DNA of 64,000 bases from contig AP025576.1 of the NCBI GenBank assembly GCA_022845955.1, positions 2,170,001-2,234,000 on the forward strand. The letters run 5' to 3'. This document shows, piece after piece, positions 15,807-24,715 of the stretch (position 1 is the stretch's first letter; each line of letters starts with the position of its first letter). Origin of the DNA: Lachnospiraceae bacterium (lineage in GTDB: Bacteria; Bacillota; Clostridia; Lachnospirales; Lachnospiraceae). The notes below the pieces were generated by a model, which saw nothing but the letters and a program-made list of their open reading frames with translations, did not search any database and had not been told where the DNA came from. The position numbers and the translations under genes were made by a program.

Positions 15807-17915
15807 TTGAAAAAAAACATAATACGACATAGCTTTACAGCCCTGGGCTTGGCAATCCTGCTTATGGGTGCAACAGCCTGCGGAAAGCAGGCCGATACCG
15901 AAGAGAACGATACATCCTACGTTGCCGCTTACTTTGCTGTCCCTGATGCAGTAACAGGTATTTCAAGGCTTCTGATAAAAGATGATACAGCTTATATATG
16001 CTGTATAGAGGAAAACGGTGCCTCTTATCTGGCATCTATGGCAGCAGACGGCGGGGATTTTCAAAAGCAGCCGATAGAAGTGGATGACTCCGTCTCGCTT
16101 CTTGACTTTGCATTTGATTCAACAGGCAATATATGGACGATTTGCACAGATCATGCAGGCAGTTATCGTCTTAACAAATTTGATGAAAGCGGGAAGGCCG
16201 TACAATCCGTTGCTTTGACGGAGATACTGGAGCCTTCTGCCATTTCCGGGGCCGTCCGAAATTTGTTTCTGAGTATAGATGCAGAGGGAAATATCTGCAT
16301 AGCAGAAAAAAGCGGAAGTACATCAGCATATCTGTTTGACAGCAGCGGACAGTTTTTGTTTTCTCTTCATAACGAGGGAAATCTTTTGACTACAATAACG
16401 ACAGCAGAAGGACAGATTGGCGTTTGCGTAGGACGGATGGATTATAATCTGCTCACTGTGGATATGAAAAGCAGGGACTGGAATAAGGACACGATTAATC
16501 TGGGAACAACAGCGGGGCTGTACGGAGGGACCGACAGTAATTTTTATCGTTTTGATTCCTCCAGTCTGTATCGCTATTCTGCAGGGGTACAGGAAGGCAA
16601 GCATGTTTTCAACTGGTCAGATATGGGACTTGGCACATCGGATATTCATTTGGGTGAGCTTTCCGATGGACGCTTGATGGTCTTAGCGGCTTCCCCCGAT
16701 CAGACGGGGACATTTTCGTATGAGATGGCAGTCCTCTCTCAGGGGGAGGATGAACGCACCGTCCTCAGTATGGTGAGTTTATCGGCAGGTCCGGGGGTCG
16801 TTCAGGCCGTTTCTGACTTTAATAAAACAAACAGTAAGTATAAAGTTGAACTGACGGAATATTTTCCGTATGAGCAAAACGTGTCCGATGAAGAATGGAA
16901 CAACGCTGTTATAAACCTTAACACACGGATTATTTCAGGCGATATGCCGGACATTTTGGATATGAGTGATTTATCGGTTCCGGTTTATCACAAGAAAGGG
17001 CTGCTGGAAGATCTTTATCCGTATATGGAGAAGGATCCGGACATCCATATGGACGATTATTTTGAAAATGTTTTTCAAGCGATAAGCATTGACGGGAAAT
17101 TGCCTTATATTACGGACGGGGCGGGGATATCGACAATGTTGGCTGATGCAGACATCATAAGCGGCAGTACCGGATGGACGCTTCCGAATCTGGAGGAGGT
17201 CCTGAACACTTACGGGGCAGATTCCATAAGCAATCTGTCAGGTGCATTTTTTCTCAAAGTCATGCTTCGGGCGGACGACAGCTTTGTGGACTGGACTTCA
17301 GGAAAATGTTCTTTTGATTCCCCTGCGTTCATAAAATTGCTGGAATTAGCCGGAGAAATCCAGAATAAAAGCCAAAACAGCGCCGGCGAAGAGTTAAGTG
17401 ACACCTATGCGGCGGCTTATCAGGCGGTACTCAGTATTTACCATATTACCCAATATAGAGACTATTATCATGGGAATTTGGAAGTGCTCGGTCTTCCAGG
17501 CGGCAGCGGCGGGTACCAAGCGCTCATACCCGAAGTAAGGATAGGAATATCTTCGGCCAGTCAGAAGAAAGAGGGGGCATGGGAATTTGTCAGGACATTA
17601 CTGTCAGAGGAACACCAGAAGTCATGCACTATGCTTCCTATCCATAAGGGGGCCTTTGAAACGGTAATGCAGGCTGCAATTGACGGAAAATCCACATGGA
17701 AATGGCTTTATGAAAAGGGAAAGGCAACAAAAGAGGATGCAGAGCTTACAAAAATGCTTTTAAGCAGCGCAGATTATGTGGCGAATGGCAACCAGATTCT
17801 GGAAAATCTGGTATTAGCCGAAGCGCAGGAATATTTTTCAGGAGCAAGCAGCGCGCAGGAAGCGGCCGAAAAAATGCAAAACCGCGTCACTCTTTATATC
17901 AATGAACAAATGTGA
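15807..17915 (+). CDS. Beta-propeller and solute-binding fusion lipoprotein
   Basis: A 702-residue lipoprotein starting with TTG seven bases after AGGAGG. The signal ends in MGATACGKQ (lipobox Cys near residue 25). Residues about 40-330 are repeated beta-strand units with patterns such as FDSTGNIWTIC, IDAEGNICIAEK and FDSSGQFLFSL, as in a propeller. Residues about 335-700 resemble a CUT1 extracellular binding protein (VVQAVSDFNKTNSKYKVELT, ISGDMPDILDMSD, then GAWEFVRTLLSEE). It heads an operon that also encodes MalFG-type permeases and an MsmX-type ATPase, so it may supply substrate to them. The propeller front is unusual for a binding protein and suggests an added recognition function. Confidence 0.8.
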   Translation: MKKNIIRHSFTALGLAILLMGATACGKQADTEENDTSYVAAYFAVPDAVTGISRLLIKDDTAYICCIEENGASYLASMAADGGDFQKQPIEVDDSVSLLDFAFDSTGNIWTICTDHAGSYRLNKFDESGKAVQSVALTEILEPSAISGAVRNLFLSIDAEGNICIAEKSGSTSAYLFDSSGQFLFSLHNEGNLLTTITTAEGQIGVCVGRMDYNLLTVDMKSRDWNKDTINLGTTAGLYGGTDSNFYRFDSSSLYRYSAGVQEGKHVFNWSDMGLGTSDIHLGELSDGRLMVLAASPDQTGTFSYEMAVLSQGEDERTVLSMVSLSAGPGVVQAVSDFNKTNSKYKVELTEYFPYEQNVSDEEWNNAVINLNTRIISGDMPDILDMSDLSVPVYHKKGLLEDLYPYMEKDPDIHMDDYFENVFQAISIDGKLPYITDGAGISTMLADADIISGSTGWTLPNLEEVLNTYGADSISNLSGAFFLKVMLRADDSFVDWTSGKCSFDSPAFIKLLELAGEIQNKSQNSAGEELSDTYAAAYQAVLSIYHITQYRDYYHGNLEVLGLPGGSGGYQALIPEVRIGISSASQKKEGAWEFVRTLLSEEHQKSCTMLPIHKGAFETVMQAAIDGKSTWKWLYEKGKATKEDAELTKMLLSSADYVANGNQILENLVLAEAQEYFSGASSAQEAAEKMQNRVTLYINEQM

Positions 17916-17945
17916 AAATAGGAAAGATAGAAAGGACTTAGAACG

Positions 17946-18545
17946 ATGAAGAAATTTGTTATGAAAAAAAATGTGATTGGACTTTGTGCAATTATTTGTG
18001 CCGGAGGGCTTTTATTTACCGGATGTGCAGGTACAGAGGTAAAAACAGGTACAGAGGTAAAAACAGGTACAGAGGTGAAAACAGATGCAGAGGTGAAAAC
18101 AGATGCAGAGGTGCAAACAGATGAAGAAAAAAGGAAAGTATCCAATACTCAAGACAGTAATGCTGCAAATAATCCAGCTGCGGCGGATGAGAAGAAGGAA
18201 GATACATTTGTTGATGGGAATGATTTGATGAATTCTGCCGACTTGTATGGTCCGGCCAGCGGGTGTACGGATACAGGCTGCACGATCAATCCTGATTCTT
18301 TTGCATCTGTAGATGATGATGGTTCTGTTTCTTCCAGGGGAGAGGGCAGCACAAATGTTGTTTATACAGAAGAAACCGTATTTCAAAAGGGAACGATAAA
18401 ATCGGATGGGAGCAGCTATTCTCTTGAGGACAGCGATAAAGATAAGCCGAAGGATAATGATTATATATTATGCTTCGGGAAACAGCAGGAAGATGGTACT
18501 TATCTGGCAGACAGAATCATTGTAATTACATTTAATTATAATTAA
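17946..18545 (+). CDS. Small lipoprotein with N-terminal hexapeptide repeats
   Basis: A 199-residue lipoprotein; the signal ends LLFTGCAG. Immediately after the lipid Cys are five hexapeptide units of the type TEVKTG/AEVKTD, encoded by an 18-bp tandem repeat, forming a charged spacer. A globular C-terminal part (about residues 80-199) contains GPASGCTDTGCTINPDSFAS and strand-rich segments and ends ILCFGKQQEDGTYLADRIIV. No family recognised. It lies 30 bases after the propeller protein and 22 before the adaptor gene. A role as a surface accessory of the transporter is inference. Confidence 0.7.
   Translation: MKKFVMKKNVIGLCAIICAGGLLFTGCAGTEVKTGTEVKTGTEVKTDAEVKTDAEVQTDEEKRKVSNTQDSNAANNPAAADEKKEDTFVDGNDLMNSADLYGPASGCTDTGCTINPDSFASVDDDGSVSSRGEGSTNVVYTEETVFQKGTIKSDGSSYSLEDSDKDKPKDNDYILCFGKQQEDGTYLADRIIVITFNYN
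18030..18119 (+). repeat. Five 18-bp tandem repeats in a lipoprotein gene
   Basis: Five units (starting 18030, 18048, 18066, 18084 and 18102), the first GGTACAGAGGTAAAAACA and later ones GATGCAGAGGTGAAAACA, all in frame. Change in unit number would lengthen or shorten the spacer next to the membrane anchor without a frameshift. Confidence 0.85.
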
Positions 18546-18567
18546 CCTGATAGGAGACAGTACAGTT

Positions 18568-20559
18568 ATGCGCTTATCTATCAAAGAAAAAATGAATAGG
18601 ATTATTGCACAGCAAAAAGCCATGCTCGCTTCCGGTGAGAAATACAGACCTCTCATAGAAAATCGAGTGCAGCGCATAGCTGTACGTCTTATGGTTATTT
18701 TTTTTACAGTGGTTTTTATCTGTACAATGATATCACATGTTTCCCATTCCATTACGACTGCCAGTGTATCTGTTACTGCCATGACAAGCGGAGCACTGAC
18801 GAAGAGAGCCGAAGCGGAGGGAACGATTCAGGCGGCAGCGGACAAAAGGATTCCTCTGCCGGAGGGGCTGAAAGTGGTGGAAGTCAATGCAGAAAAGGGC
18901 AGCCGTGTAAATGAGGGGGAGGCGCTGCTTGCATTTGATATTCCTTCCCTGGAAGAGCAGCTGAAAAAATTGGAATATGAAATCCATATCCTTACTTTAA
19001 AAATTCAACTTTCTGAAAGCGGGAGCGGAAATGATGTGATTACGGCACAGCATGCTCTTGAGGATGCCCAAAAGGCGTATGAGCGTTTAGCTGCTAAATA
19101 TAATCGGACGGACGCAAGATGGAAGGAAGATTATACAAAACGGGAAGAGGAGCTTACAGATGCTGAGAACAAAGAGGACAGAACAATTGCTGTAACAAGG
19201 CAGGAGCTGATTGAGAGAGCGGAAGCAGTTGTTAAGGAAGCAGAAGAAAATCTGGAAAATGTGAAAGAAGCAGCAGAGAGTGCAATCTATGCTGCAGAGA
19301 AGGAGCTTGACGATGCCTCGGAAACTCTGGATGCCTCAAAGAACGCTTATCAGCAGGCATTGGAGAGATACAAGCAGGCGGAGAGTGATCTTCATGCTGC
19401 ACAGCAGACAGTCAGTGACATTGAGAATGAGATTGCAGGACAGGACCCGGATGACAGCAACGATTATACAGAAGCGTTAAATGAAGCAAAAAAAGTTCTT
19501 TCCATGGCCCAGGAGGCATTTGAAAGGGCCAAAAAAGATCTTTCTGAAGCAGAATATAAAACGTCATCCTATGATAGTGCCTCTGAAAACCTGAATGCCG
19601 TTAAGGAACGCTGGAAAAATAAAACGGACAGAGCAGCAGCCGCTCTTGATGATGCAAAAGCCGCGCTTACAGAAGCGGAACAACGTACTGATTTTTCAAA
19701 CGAAGCTGCAGTCATCGAAGCGCAGGAAGCTATTGAGGCTGCGAAGGGGGCATTGAACAATTCCCAACGCGAATTTGAGGATAATCAATATCTGGGAGAG
19801 GAAGAACTTTATACGGCACAAAGAGCGATTGAAGCAGCACAAATCGCACTGGAAAATGCACAGAGGCAGGCGGCAGTGTCACAGAAAGAGGGCGAAATCA
19901 CAAGACTTACCTGCGAGTTTGAATTGGAGGAAAAAGAAAAATTACGGAATATGCTGCAGGATATTTTAGACAACAAAGGGTATTTTCCTTCCCCGGCCTC
20001 CGGAACGGTATTAAGTACCATGGAAAAAGGCTCTAAAACGGAAGCAGATGAGGGGATGGTCATACTTTCCTGTGATGACAGAGGTTTTGTTTTTGAAGGA
20101 GTCCTTGATATAGAGTCTGCACAGTACTTTTCAGCAGGAGACAAGGGGGAGCTCCATTACATACTGGATGGAAGTACACAAAAGGCAGAGGCGGAAATTC
20201 AATCGATCCGTACATCTGATGAAGAAAATACAGTTATCGTAACTGCAATTCTGCCCGAGGGGAGTTATCCTGCCGGCGTACCTGCGCAAATTTCCTTGAA
20301 TAAAAAAAGCGGGAATTATGACAGCTGTCTGCCCATTACAGCGCTTAGAAGTGATTCCGGCGGTGATCATGTTTTTGTGCTGCGCAAACAAAATTCAGTG
20401 ATGGGAACGGAGTGGGTCACTTCAAGGATCGATATTACAATTAAGGACAGAGACAGCCAGATGATGAGCATTGAGAGTATGCTTACCTATTCGGATCAGG
20501 TAATAACAGGATCGGATAAGACGATATCGGAAGGGGACAGGGTTCGCATTGAAAACTAA
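18568..20559 (+). CDS. HlyD/MacA-type membrane-fusion adaptor
   Basis: A 663-residue adaptor with one N-terminal membrane helix (about residues 35-55), a first lipoyl half (EGLKVVEVNAEKGSRVNEGE), a very long Ala/Glu/Lys-rich coiled coil (about residues 125-460), a second lipoyl half (FPSPASGTVLSTMEKGSKTE) and a beta-barrel end. The hairpin is about 330 residues, longer than in MacA. Such adaptors normally partner export pumps (MacB, peptide exporters). Here no MacB-type ATPase is adjacent; the next gene codes for a membrane protein with a MacB-like outside domain, followed by import-type permeases. Its last codons overlap the next start by 11 bases. Confidence 0.88.
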   Translation: MRLSIKEKMNRIIAQQKAMLASGEKYRPLIENRVQRIAVRLMVIFFTVVFICTMISHVSHSITTASVSVTAMTSGALTKRAEAEGTIQAAADKRIPLPEGLKVVEVNAEKGSRVNEGEALLAFDIPSLEEQLKKLEYEIHILTLKIQLSESGSGNDVITAQHALEDAQKAYERLAAKYNRTDARWKEDYTKREEELTDAENKEDRTIAVTRQELIERAEAVVKEAEENLENVKEAAESAIYAAEKELDDASETLDASKNAYQQALERYKQAESDLHAAQQTVSDIENEIAGQDPDDSNDYTEALNEAKKVLSMAQEAFERAKKDLSEAEYKTSSYDSASENLNAVKERWKNKTDRAAAALDDAKAALTEAEQRTDFSNEAAVIEAQEAIEAAKGALNNSQREFEDNQYLGEEELYTAQRAIEAAQIALENAQRQAAVSQKEGEITRLTCEFELEEKEKLRNMLQDILDNKGYFPSPASGTVLSTMEKGSKTEADEGMVILSCDDRGFVFEGVLDIESAQYFSAGDKGELHYILDGSTQKAEAEIQSIRTSDEENTVIVTAILPEGSYPAGVPAQISLNKKSGNYDSCLPITALRSDSGGDHVFVLRKQNSVMGTEWVTSRIDITIKDRDSQMMSIESMLTYSDQVITGSDKTISEGDRVRIEN

Positions 20560-21823
20560 CAAGATTGTTCATAACCGGGCACTGGTGACATCCGCATTGC
20601 TGGCAGTTTTCTTTTGGTGTATCGCCTGCTCTTACTATAATACGGCTGTAAGCCTTTGTTCAAGTGTGGGCATTAAGTGGGAAAACGGCGGTGTCAGTCC
20701 AATCGCCCTCAGCAGGCAGCAGGCCTGCGCAAAGCAGGATGGTGCATCGGAACAACCGGAAGTTACCTTGTGGCAGACACATTCGGATCAGGAGGTTAGG
20801 AACGAACATAAGAAAAGCATGACTGCGGATACCGTTGTTGTTTTTGGAGATTGCAGAGATATTACTTCAGCAATCATGCTTCAGGGTGCTTTTCCGGCCA
20901 GGACAGACTGGTCAGGGTGTGCGGTTAGTTCAGGTCTGGCATTCTCTCTTTGGAGAAGCGTTGATGTTTGCGGACTGCCGATAGAGATGGAAGGCGGAAT
21001 GTTTTATGTCCGCGGCGTATTTGAGGAGGAAGAACCACGATTATATCATCAGGCACGGAATGAGTCGAAAGAACTCCTCTCGAATATGCAGCTGACATTT
21101 TCCGGGACGGGAACCCGGGAAAAGGCAGAGAGATATCTTGTGACTGCAGATTTCCCGGGTGGGATGATTCTGGAGCAGCCGCTGCTGGAATGGGCACTTA
21201 CCATGCTGTTCAGGCTTCCGGCCGTTGTCCTTTTCTTTGGTATTGTTGTCCGGATCCTAAGGCGCGGAAAGAAGCTTTGGCATTATCCGGTACTGTTTCT
21301 TTTATATCTGCCCTCTGTTCTCGTTTTGTCTGCAGGATTATTTATTTGTATGGATCTGCCGGAAATTCCTGCCGGATTCATTCCCACGAGGTGGTCCGAC
21401 TTTGCTTTTTGGAGTAATCTTGCTGCGGGGTATCGGAAGAATCTGTTCGCATGGATGTCGGTATCCTCCAACTTTCGGGATGCAAAGCTTGTGCTTGCCG
21501 CGTTTCTGACAGTGCTGCTTTCCATAGGCGCTTCTGTTTTTACCGCAATAGCGGCACATTTGGGATCGATACATACGTTCAGACGTATGATTCTGGGATG
21601 TGGGGGGTATACGCTGCTGCTTTGCCTTTTGTCCCTCCTTATGGCACCGAACCGCAATATGACATTTTGTAAAGCCATGTATCTGATGCCCTGCTTGTGG
21701 CTTTGTGCAGATTTTATGTTTTACCGGCAGGAGAAGAGGCTTACCTTTGTTCCTGATGAAAGGAAGGATTCAGATGATAAGAAAATTGCAGCACAGATGG
21801 AAAGCCAGGAAAAAACGGGATGA
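20549..21823 (+). CDS. Membrane protein with MacB-core-like extracytoplasmic domain
   Basis: A 424-residue protein starting with TTG inside the end of the adaptor gene. One N-terminal helix (residues 12-32) leads to an outside domain of about 180 residues resembling the MacB periplasmic core, with the sequence order VVVFGDC, GAFPARTDW, CAVSSGLAFSLW and GGMFYVRGVF. Four to five further helices follow (about residues 215-400). It lacks an ATPase domain and does not look like a normal FtsX-fold exporter, since the C-terminal part has more helices than FtsX. It probably forms a complex with the HlyD-type adaptor. The family was not recognised as a whole. Confidence 0.6.
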   Translation: MKTNKIVHNRALVTSALLAVFFWCIACSYYNTAVSLCSSVGIKWENGGVSPIALSRQQACAKQDGASEQPEVTLWQTHSDQEVRNEHKKSMTADTVVVFGDCRDITSAIMLQGAFPARTDWSGCAVSSGLAFSLWRSVDVCGLPIEMEGGMFYVRGVFEEEEPRLYHQARNESKELLSNMQLTFSGTGTREKAERYLVTADFPGGMILEQPLLEWALTMLFRLPAVVLFFGIVVRILRRGKKLWHYPVLFLLYLPSVLVLSAGLFICMDLPEIPAGFIPTRWSDFAFWSNLAAGYRKNLFAWMSVSSNFRDAKLVLAAFLTVLLSIGASVFTAIAAHLGSIHTFRRMILGCGGYTLLLCLLSLLMAPNRNMTFCKAMYLMPCLWLCADFMFYRQEKRLTFVPDERKDSDDKKIAAQMESQEKTG

Positions 21824-22676
21824 TTTTGTGCCCCTGAGAGAACGTATCGTGCCATGGTTGTTTTTGGCACCTAGCCTGCTTTTTGTAAACATCATGGTAT
21901 GGATTCCCCTTCTGGATGTCCTGCGGCGGTCATTTTTTGAGGCTGCCAGTGACCGGTTTGTGGGTTTTCAAAATTACCTGGCGGTATTTGGCAATAAGGC
22001 GTTTCAGCTTGCAGCAGGAAATACGGTAAAATTTGTTATGATATGTATCCCGCTTTTGCTGTTTATCTCTCTGGCAGTTTCCCTGCTGCTGACCGCTTTT
22101 AGGGAAAGGCTCGGTATTTTTAAAACATCGTTTCTTGTACCTATGGCAATCCCTGTGGCCTCAATCGTCCTTTTGTGGCGTGTGGTCTTTCATAAAAACG
22201 GGCTTCTCAATGCCTTTTGTGATCTTATGGGTATGGCACCGGTTGATTGGATGGAAAGTAAAGCCGCTTTTGGGGTACTGGTTTTTGCTTATCTGTGGAA
22301 AAACTTCGGGTATGATATGGTACTGTGGCTTTCAGGACTCGGTGCCATCAATCCGGCGTTATATGAGGCGGCACAGATGGATGGCGCAGGAAGCGTCCGG
22401 CGATTTGTTAAGATTACATTTCCCAATCTTGTTCCTGTGTTATTTACGATTACCGTGCTGTCAATGCTGAATTCCTTTAAGGTGTTCAGGGAGGCTTATT
22501 TAATTGCCGGAAGCTATCCGGATGACAGTATTTATATGCTCCAGCATCTGTTCAATAACTGGTACGGCAATCTGGATGTGGATAAAATGTGTGCGGGAGC
22601 CGTAATGATGGCGCTTTTTGTGTTTCTTTTAATTTTAATGCTTGAGAAAATGATGAACCGGGGTAATAATACATGA
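21774..22676 (+). CDS. Sugar-type ABC transporter permease, MalF type
   Basis: A 300-residue permease. The ATG at 21774 after AAGGAAGGATT is preferred over the longer frame, giving a 50-base overlap with the previous gene. Helices begin at IVPWLFLAPSLLFVNIMVW. The EAA loop is EAAQMDGAGSVRRFVKITFP. It forms the import-type channel together with the next gene, whose start overlaps its end by four bases. The gene is in the AT-richer block, embedded in an operon with export-type parts, so the direction of transport cannot be assumed. Confidence 0.88.
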   Translation: MIRKLQHRWKARKKRDDFVPLRERIVPWLFLAPSLLFVNIMVWIPLLDVLRRSFFEAASDRFVGFQNYLAVFGNKAFQLAAGNTVKFVMICIPLLLFISLAVSLLLTAFRERLGIFKTSFLVPMAIPVASIVLLWRVVFHKNGLLNAFCDLMGMAPVDWMESKAAFGVLVFAYLWKNFGYDMVLWLSGLGAINPALYEAAQMDGAGSVRRFVKITFPNLVPVLFTITVLSMLNSFKVFREAYLIAGSYPDDSIYMLQHLFNNWYGNLDVDKMCAGAVMMALFVFLLILMLEKMMNRGNNT

Positions 22677-23512
22677 AAAAATGGCTGATTGGGTTTGTTC
22701 TTATTTTTATCGCCCTCTTTGTCTGGATGCCTCTTTGGATGCTCTTATCCGGCACTTTTATGGGAAGTGCGGAACTTTCTGAAAATCTTGCTCCGGTCCT
22801 GGAAGGAGGCGAAGGGAATGCTGTATGGCCTGTGATTGCGCAGTATCCGACTTTACAGGCCTATGTGGAGCTGCTGCTGGACACGCCGCAGTTTTTTACG
22901 GTATTCTGGAATTCCTGCAGGCAGGTTATACCTATTGTACTTGGGCATGTCTTTTTAGGTGCTCCTGCAGCATGGGCTTTTGCGAAATTTCAATTCCGGG
23001 GGAAAAAGATACTCTATACCTTATATATTGTCCTGATGTTGATGCCTTTTCAGGTAACCATGGTTTCCAGTTATCTGGTACTGAATAAATTGAAACTAAT
23101 CGACACGGTCTGGGCCGTCATTCTGCCGGGCGCAGCATCTACCTTTCCCGTTTTCATCATGACCCGTTTTTTTATGGCGATACCGGAGGAGGTTATGGAG
23201 GCGGCAGCTGTGGACGGCGCTTCCCCTCTTCAGATATTTTTGCGGTTTGGCATTCCGTTAGGTGCATCGGGGATTCTTTCGGCAGTGGTATTGGGTTTTT
23301 TGGAATACTGGAATGCAATGGAAGCGCCGCAGGCATTTTTAAAAAACCAGGAGCTTTGGCCGCTTTCTCTGTATATGGCAAATATCACTGCCGACAATGC
23401 AGGAGTATCGCTGATTGCATCACTGCTTACTCTGATGCCTCCTCTTTTGATTTTTCTGTTCGGACAAACGTATCTCGAACAGGGAATTATATCTTCCGGA
23501 ATGAAGGATTGA
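22673..23512 (+). CDS. Sugar-type ABC transporter permease, MalG type
   Basis: A 279-residue permease with about six helices, the EAA loop EAAAVDGASPLQIFLRFGIP and the C terminus QGIISSGMKD. Its ATG overlaps the previous stop (ATGA). MalG-type proteins pair with MalF-type ones and dock onto a MalK/MsmX ATPase, which is encoded 56 bases downstream. Between residues 30 and 60 it has a longer first outside loop than usual (GSAELSENLAPVLEGGEGNA). Confidence 0.88.
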   Translation: MKKWLIGFVLIFIALFVWMPLWMLLSGTFMGSAELSENLAPVLEGGEGNAVWPVIAQYPTLQAYVELLLDTPQFFTVFWNSCRQVIPIVLGHVFLGAPAAWAFAKFQFRGKKILYTLYIVLMLMPFQVTMVSSYLVLNKLKLIDTVWAVILPGAASTFPVFIMTRFFMAIPEEVMEAAAVDGASPLQIFLRFGIPLGASGILSAVVLGFLEYWNAMEAPQAFLKNQELWPLSLYMANITADNAGVSLIASLLTLMPPLLIFLFGQTYLEQGIISSGMKD

Positions 23513-23568
23513 GGGAACGGTTAACGCAGAACGGAACGGTTACGGATTGAAATGGAAAAGGAACAATT

Positions 23569-24672
23569 ATGGTAAAAGAAGTTTTGGCAGGAGAACTGCA
23601 AATGCAAAAAGTAAATAAATGGTATCCGGGCAATGTTCACGCTGTTATCGATATGAATATGGAGATAAAGCAGGGGGAATTTATTGTTTTTGTCGGCCCT
23701 TCCGGATGCGGAAAAACAACATTACTGCGCATGATCGCAGGTCTTGAGAGTATTACGGATGGAGAGATGATTATGGGTGGCAGAGTCATGAACAAGATCC
23801 CTCCAAAGAACCGGGATATTGCCATGGTATTCCAGAACTATGCTCTTTATCCCAATATGAAAGTAAAAGATAACATTGCGTTTCCCCTTAAAATGCGGCA
23901 TACCGGAAAACAGGAAACCAAAAGCATGGTGGCGGAGGTCGCGCAAAAGCTGGAGTTGGATACTTTACTGGAAAGGAAACCGGGTGCTCTTTCCGGAGGG
24001 CAGCGTCAGCGAGTGGCCCTGGCACGTTCTATGGTAAGAAAACCGAAGCTTTTTCTTATGGATGAACCGTTGGCAAATCTGGATGCCAGGCTTCGGACAG
24101 AAATGCGCAGAGAAATCATAACCCTGCAGCGGGAACTGGGTGTTACAACGATTTATGTTACCCATGACCAGACAGAGGCGATGACGATGGGAACACGTAT
24201 TGCTGTCATAAATGAAGGGGTCCTTCAGCAGTTTGGCACGCCGCAGGAGGTATACAGGAATCCCTCCAATTTATTCGTTGCAGGATTTATTGGCTCTCCC
24301 AATATGAACCTGTGGAATACGGAGCTTGTTACAGAACAGGGGCATTGCTTTCTTACCCTGGGAGCGGCAAGGATTCCTGTGGATAAAAGGAAGCTGCCTC
24401 CAGATTCTGTACAAGGCGGAATAACGGCGGGCATCCGTCCGGAGCACATAAAGCCTGCCGCCCCGGAGGATCCTGGTGCAATACGGATGGAAATCCATAT
24501 TGTGGAAAATACCGGACGGGAAGTGGCGGTTTTTCTAACTGCTCCCGGAATGGCAAGACTTACCATGGTAACGGGGGCTGATTTTCCCGGCCGGCCTGGC
24601 CAGCCGATATATGTCCGTCTGCTGTCTGAAAAAATTCATCTGTTCCATAGGGAAACAGGACGGGCATTCTGA
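23569..24672 (+). CDS. ABC transporter ATPase, MsmX/UgpC type
   Basis: A 367-residue ATP-binding subunit. Walker A GPSGCGKTTLL, Q-loop MVFQNYALYPNM, signature LSGGQRQRVALARSM, Walker B LFLMDEPLANLDA and the switch His in YVTHDQTEAMTM are all present, so it should be active. The C-terminal third is the OB-fold regulatory domain (GITAGIRPEHIKPA). This is the only CUT1-type ATPase in the window although three sets of CUT1 permeases occur; MsmX-type ATPases are known to serve several importers. The start after AAAAGGAAC is reasonable. Confidence 0.94.
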   Translation: MVKEVLAGELQMQKVNKWYPGNVHAVIDMNMEIKQGEFIVFVGPSGCGKTTLLRMIAGLESITDGEMIMGGRVMNKIPPKNRDIAMVFQNYALYPNMKVKDNIAFPLKMRHTGKQETKSMVAEVAQKLELDTLLERKPGALSGGQRQRVALARSMVRKPKLFLMDEPLANLDARLRTEMRREIITLQRELGVTTIYVTHDQTEAMTMGTRIAVINEGVLQQFGTPQEVYRNPSNLFVAGFIGSPNMNLWNTELVTEQGHCFLTLGAARIPVDKRKLPPDSVQGGITAGIRPEHIKPAAPEDPGAIRMEIHIVENTGREVAVFLTAPGMARLTMVTGADFPGRPGQPIYVRLLSEKIHLFHRETGRAF

Positions 24673-24715
24673 AGAGGGGAAGAGGCCTTCCTTTCTCCAT
24701 TCCATCCCCCTCTTC
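24671..24715. terminator. Convergent stem-loop between ATPase and BceB-type genes
   Basis: GAAGAGGGG (24671-24679) and CCCCTCTTC (24707-24715) form a 9-bp stem around 27 bases, filling the whole gap between the two convergent stop codons. U-runs are poor, so it may be a weak two-way terminator. Confidence 0.4.

Noticed and set aside
18030..18119. CRISPR-like repeat
   Set aside because: The five 18-bp units are directly adjacent, without spacers, and lie inside a lipoprotein reading frame.
12124..24715. Integrative element
   Set aside because: Composition suggests transfer, but no integrase, relaxase, transposase, direct-repeat ends or tRNA target was found at either edge.
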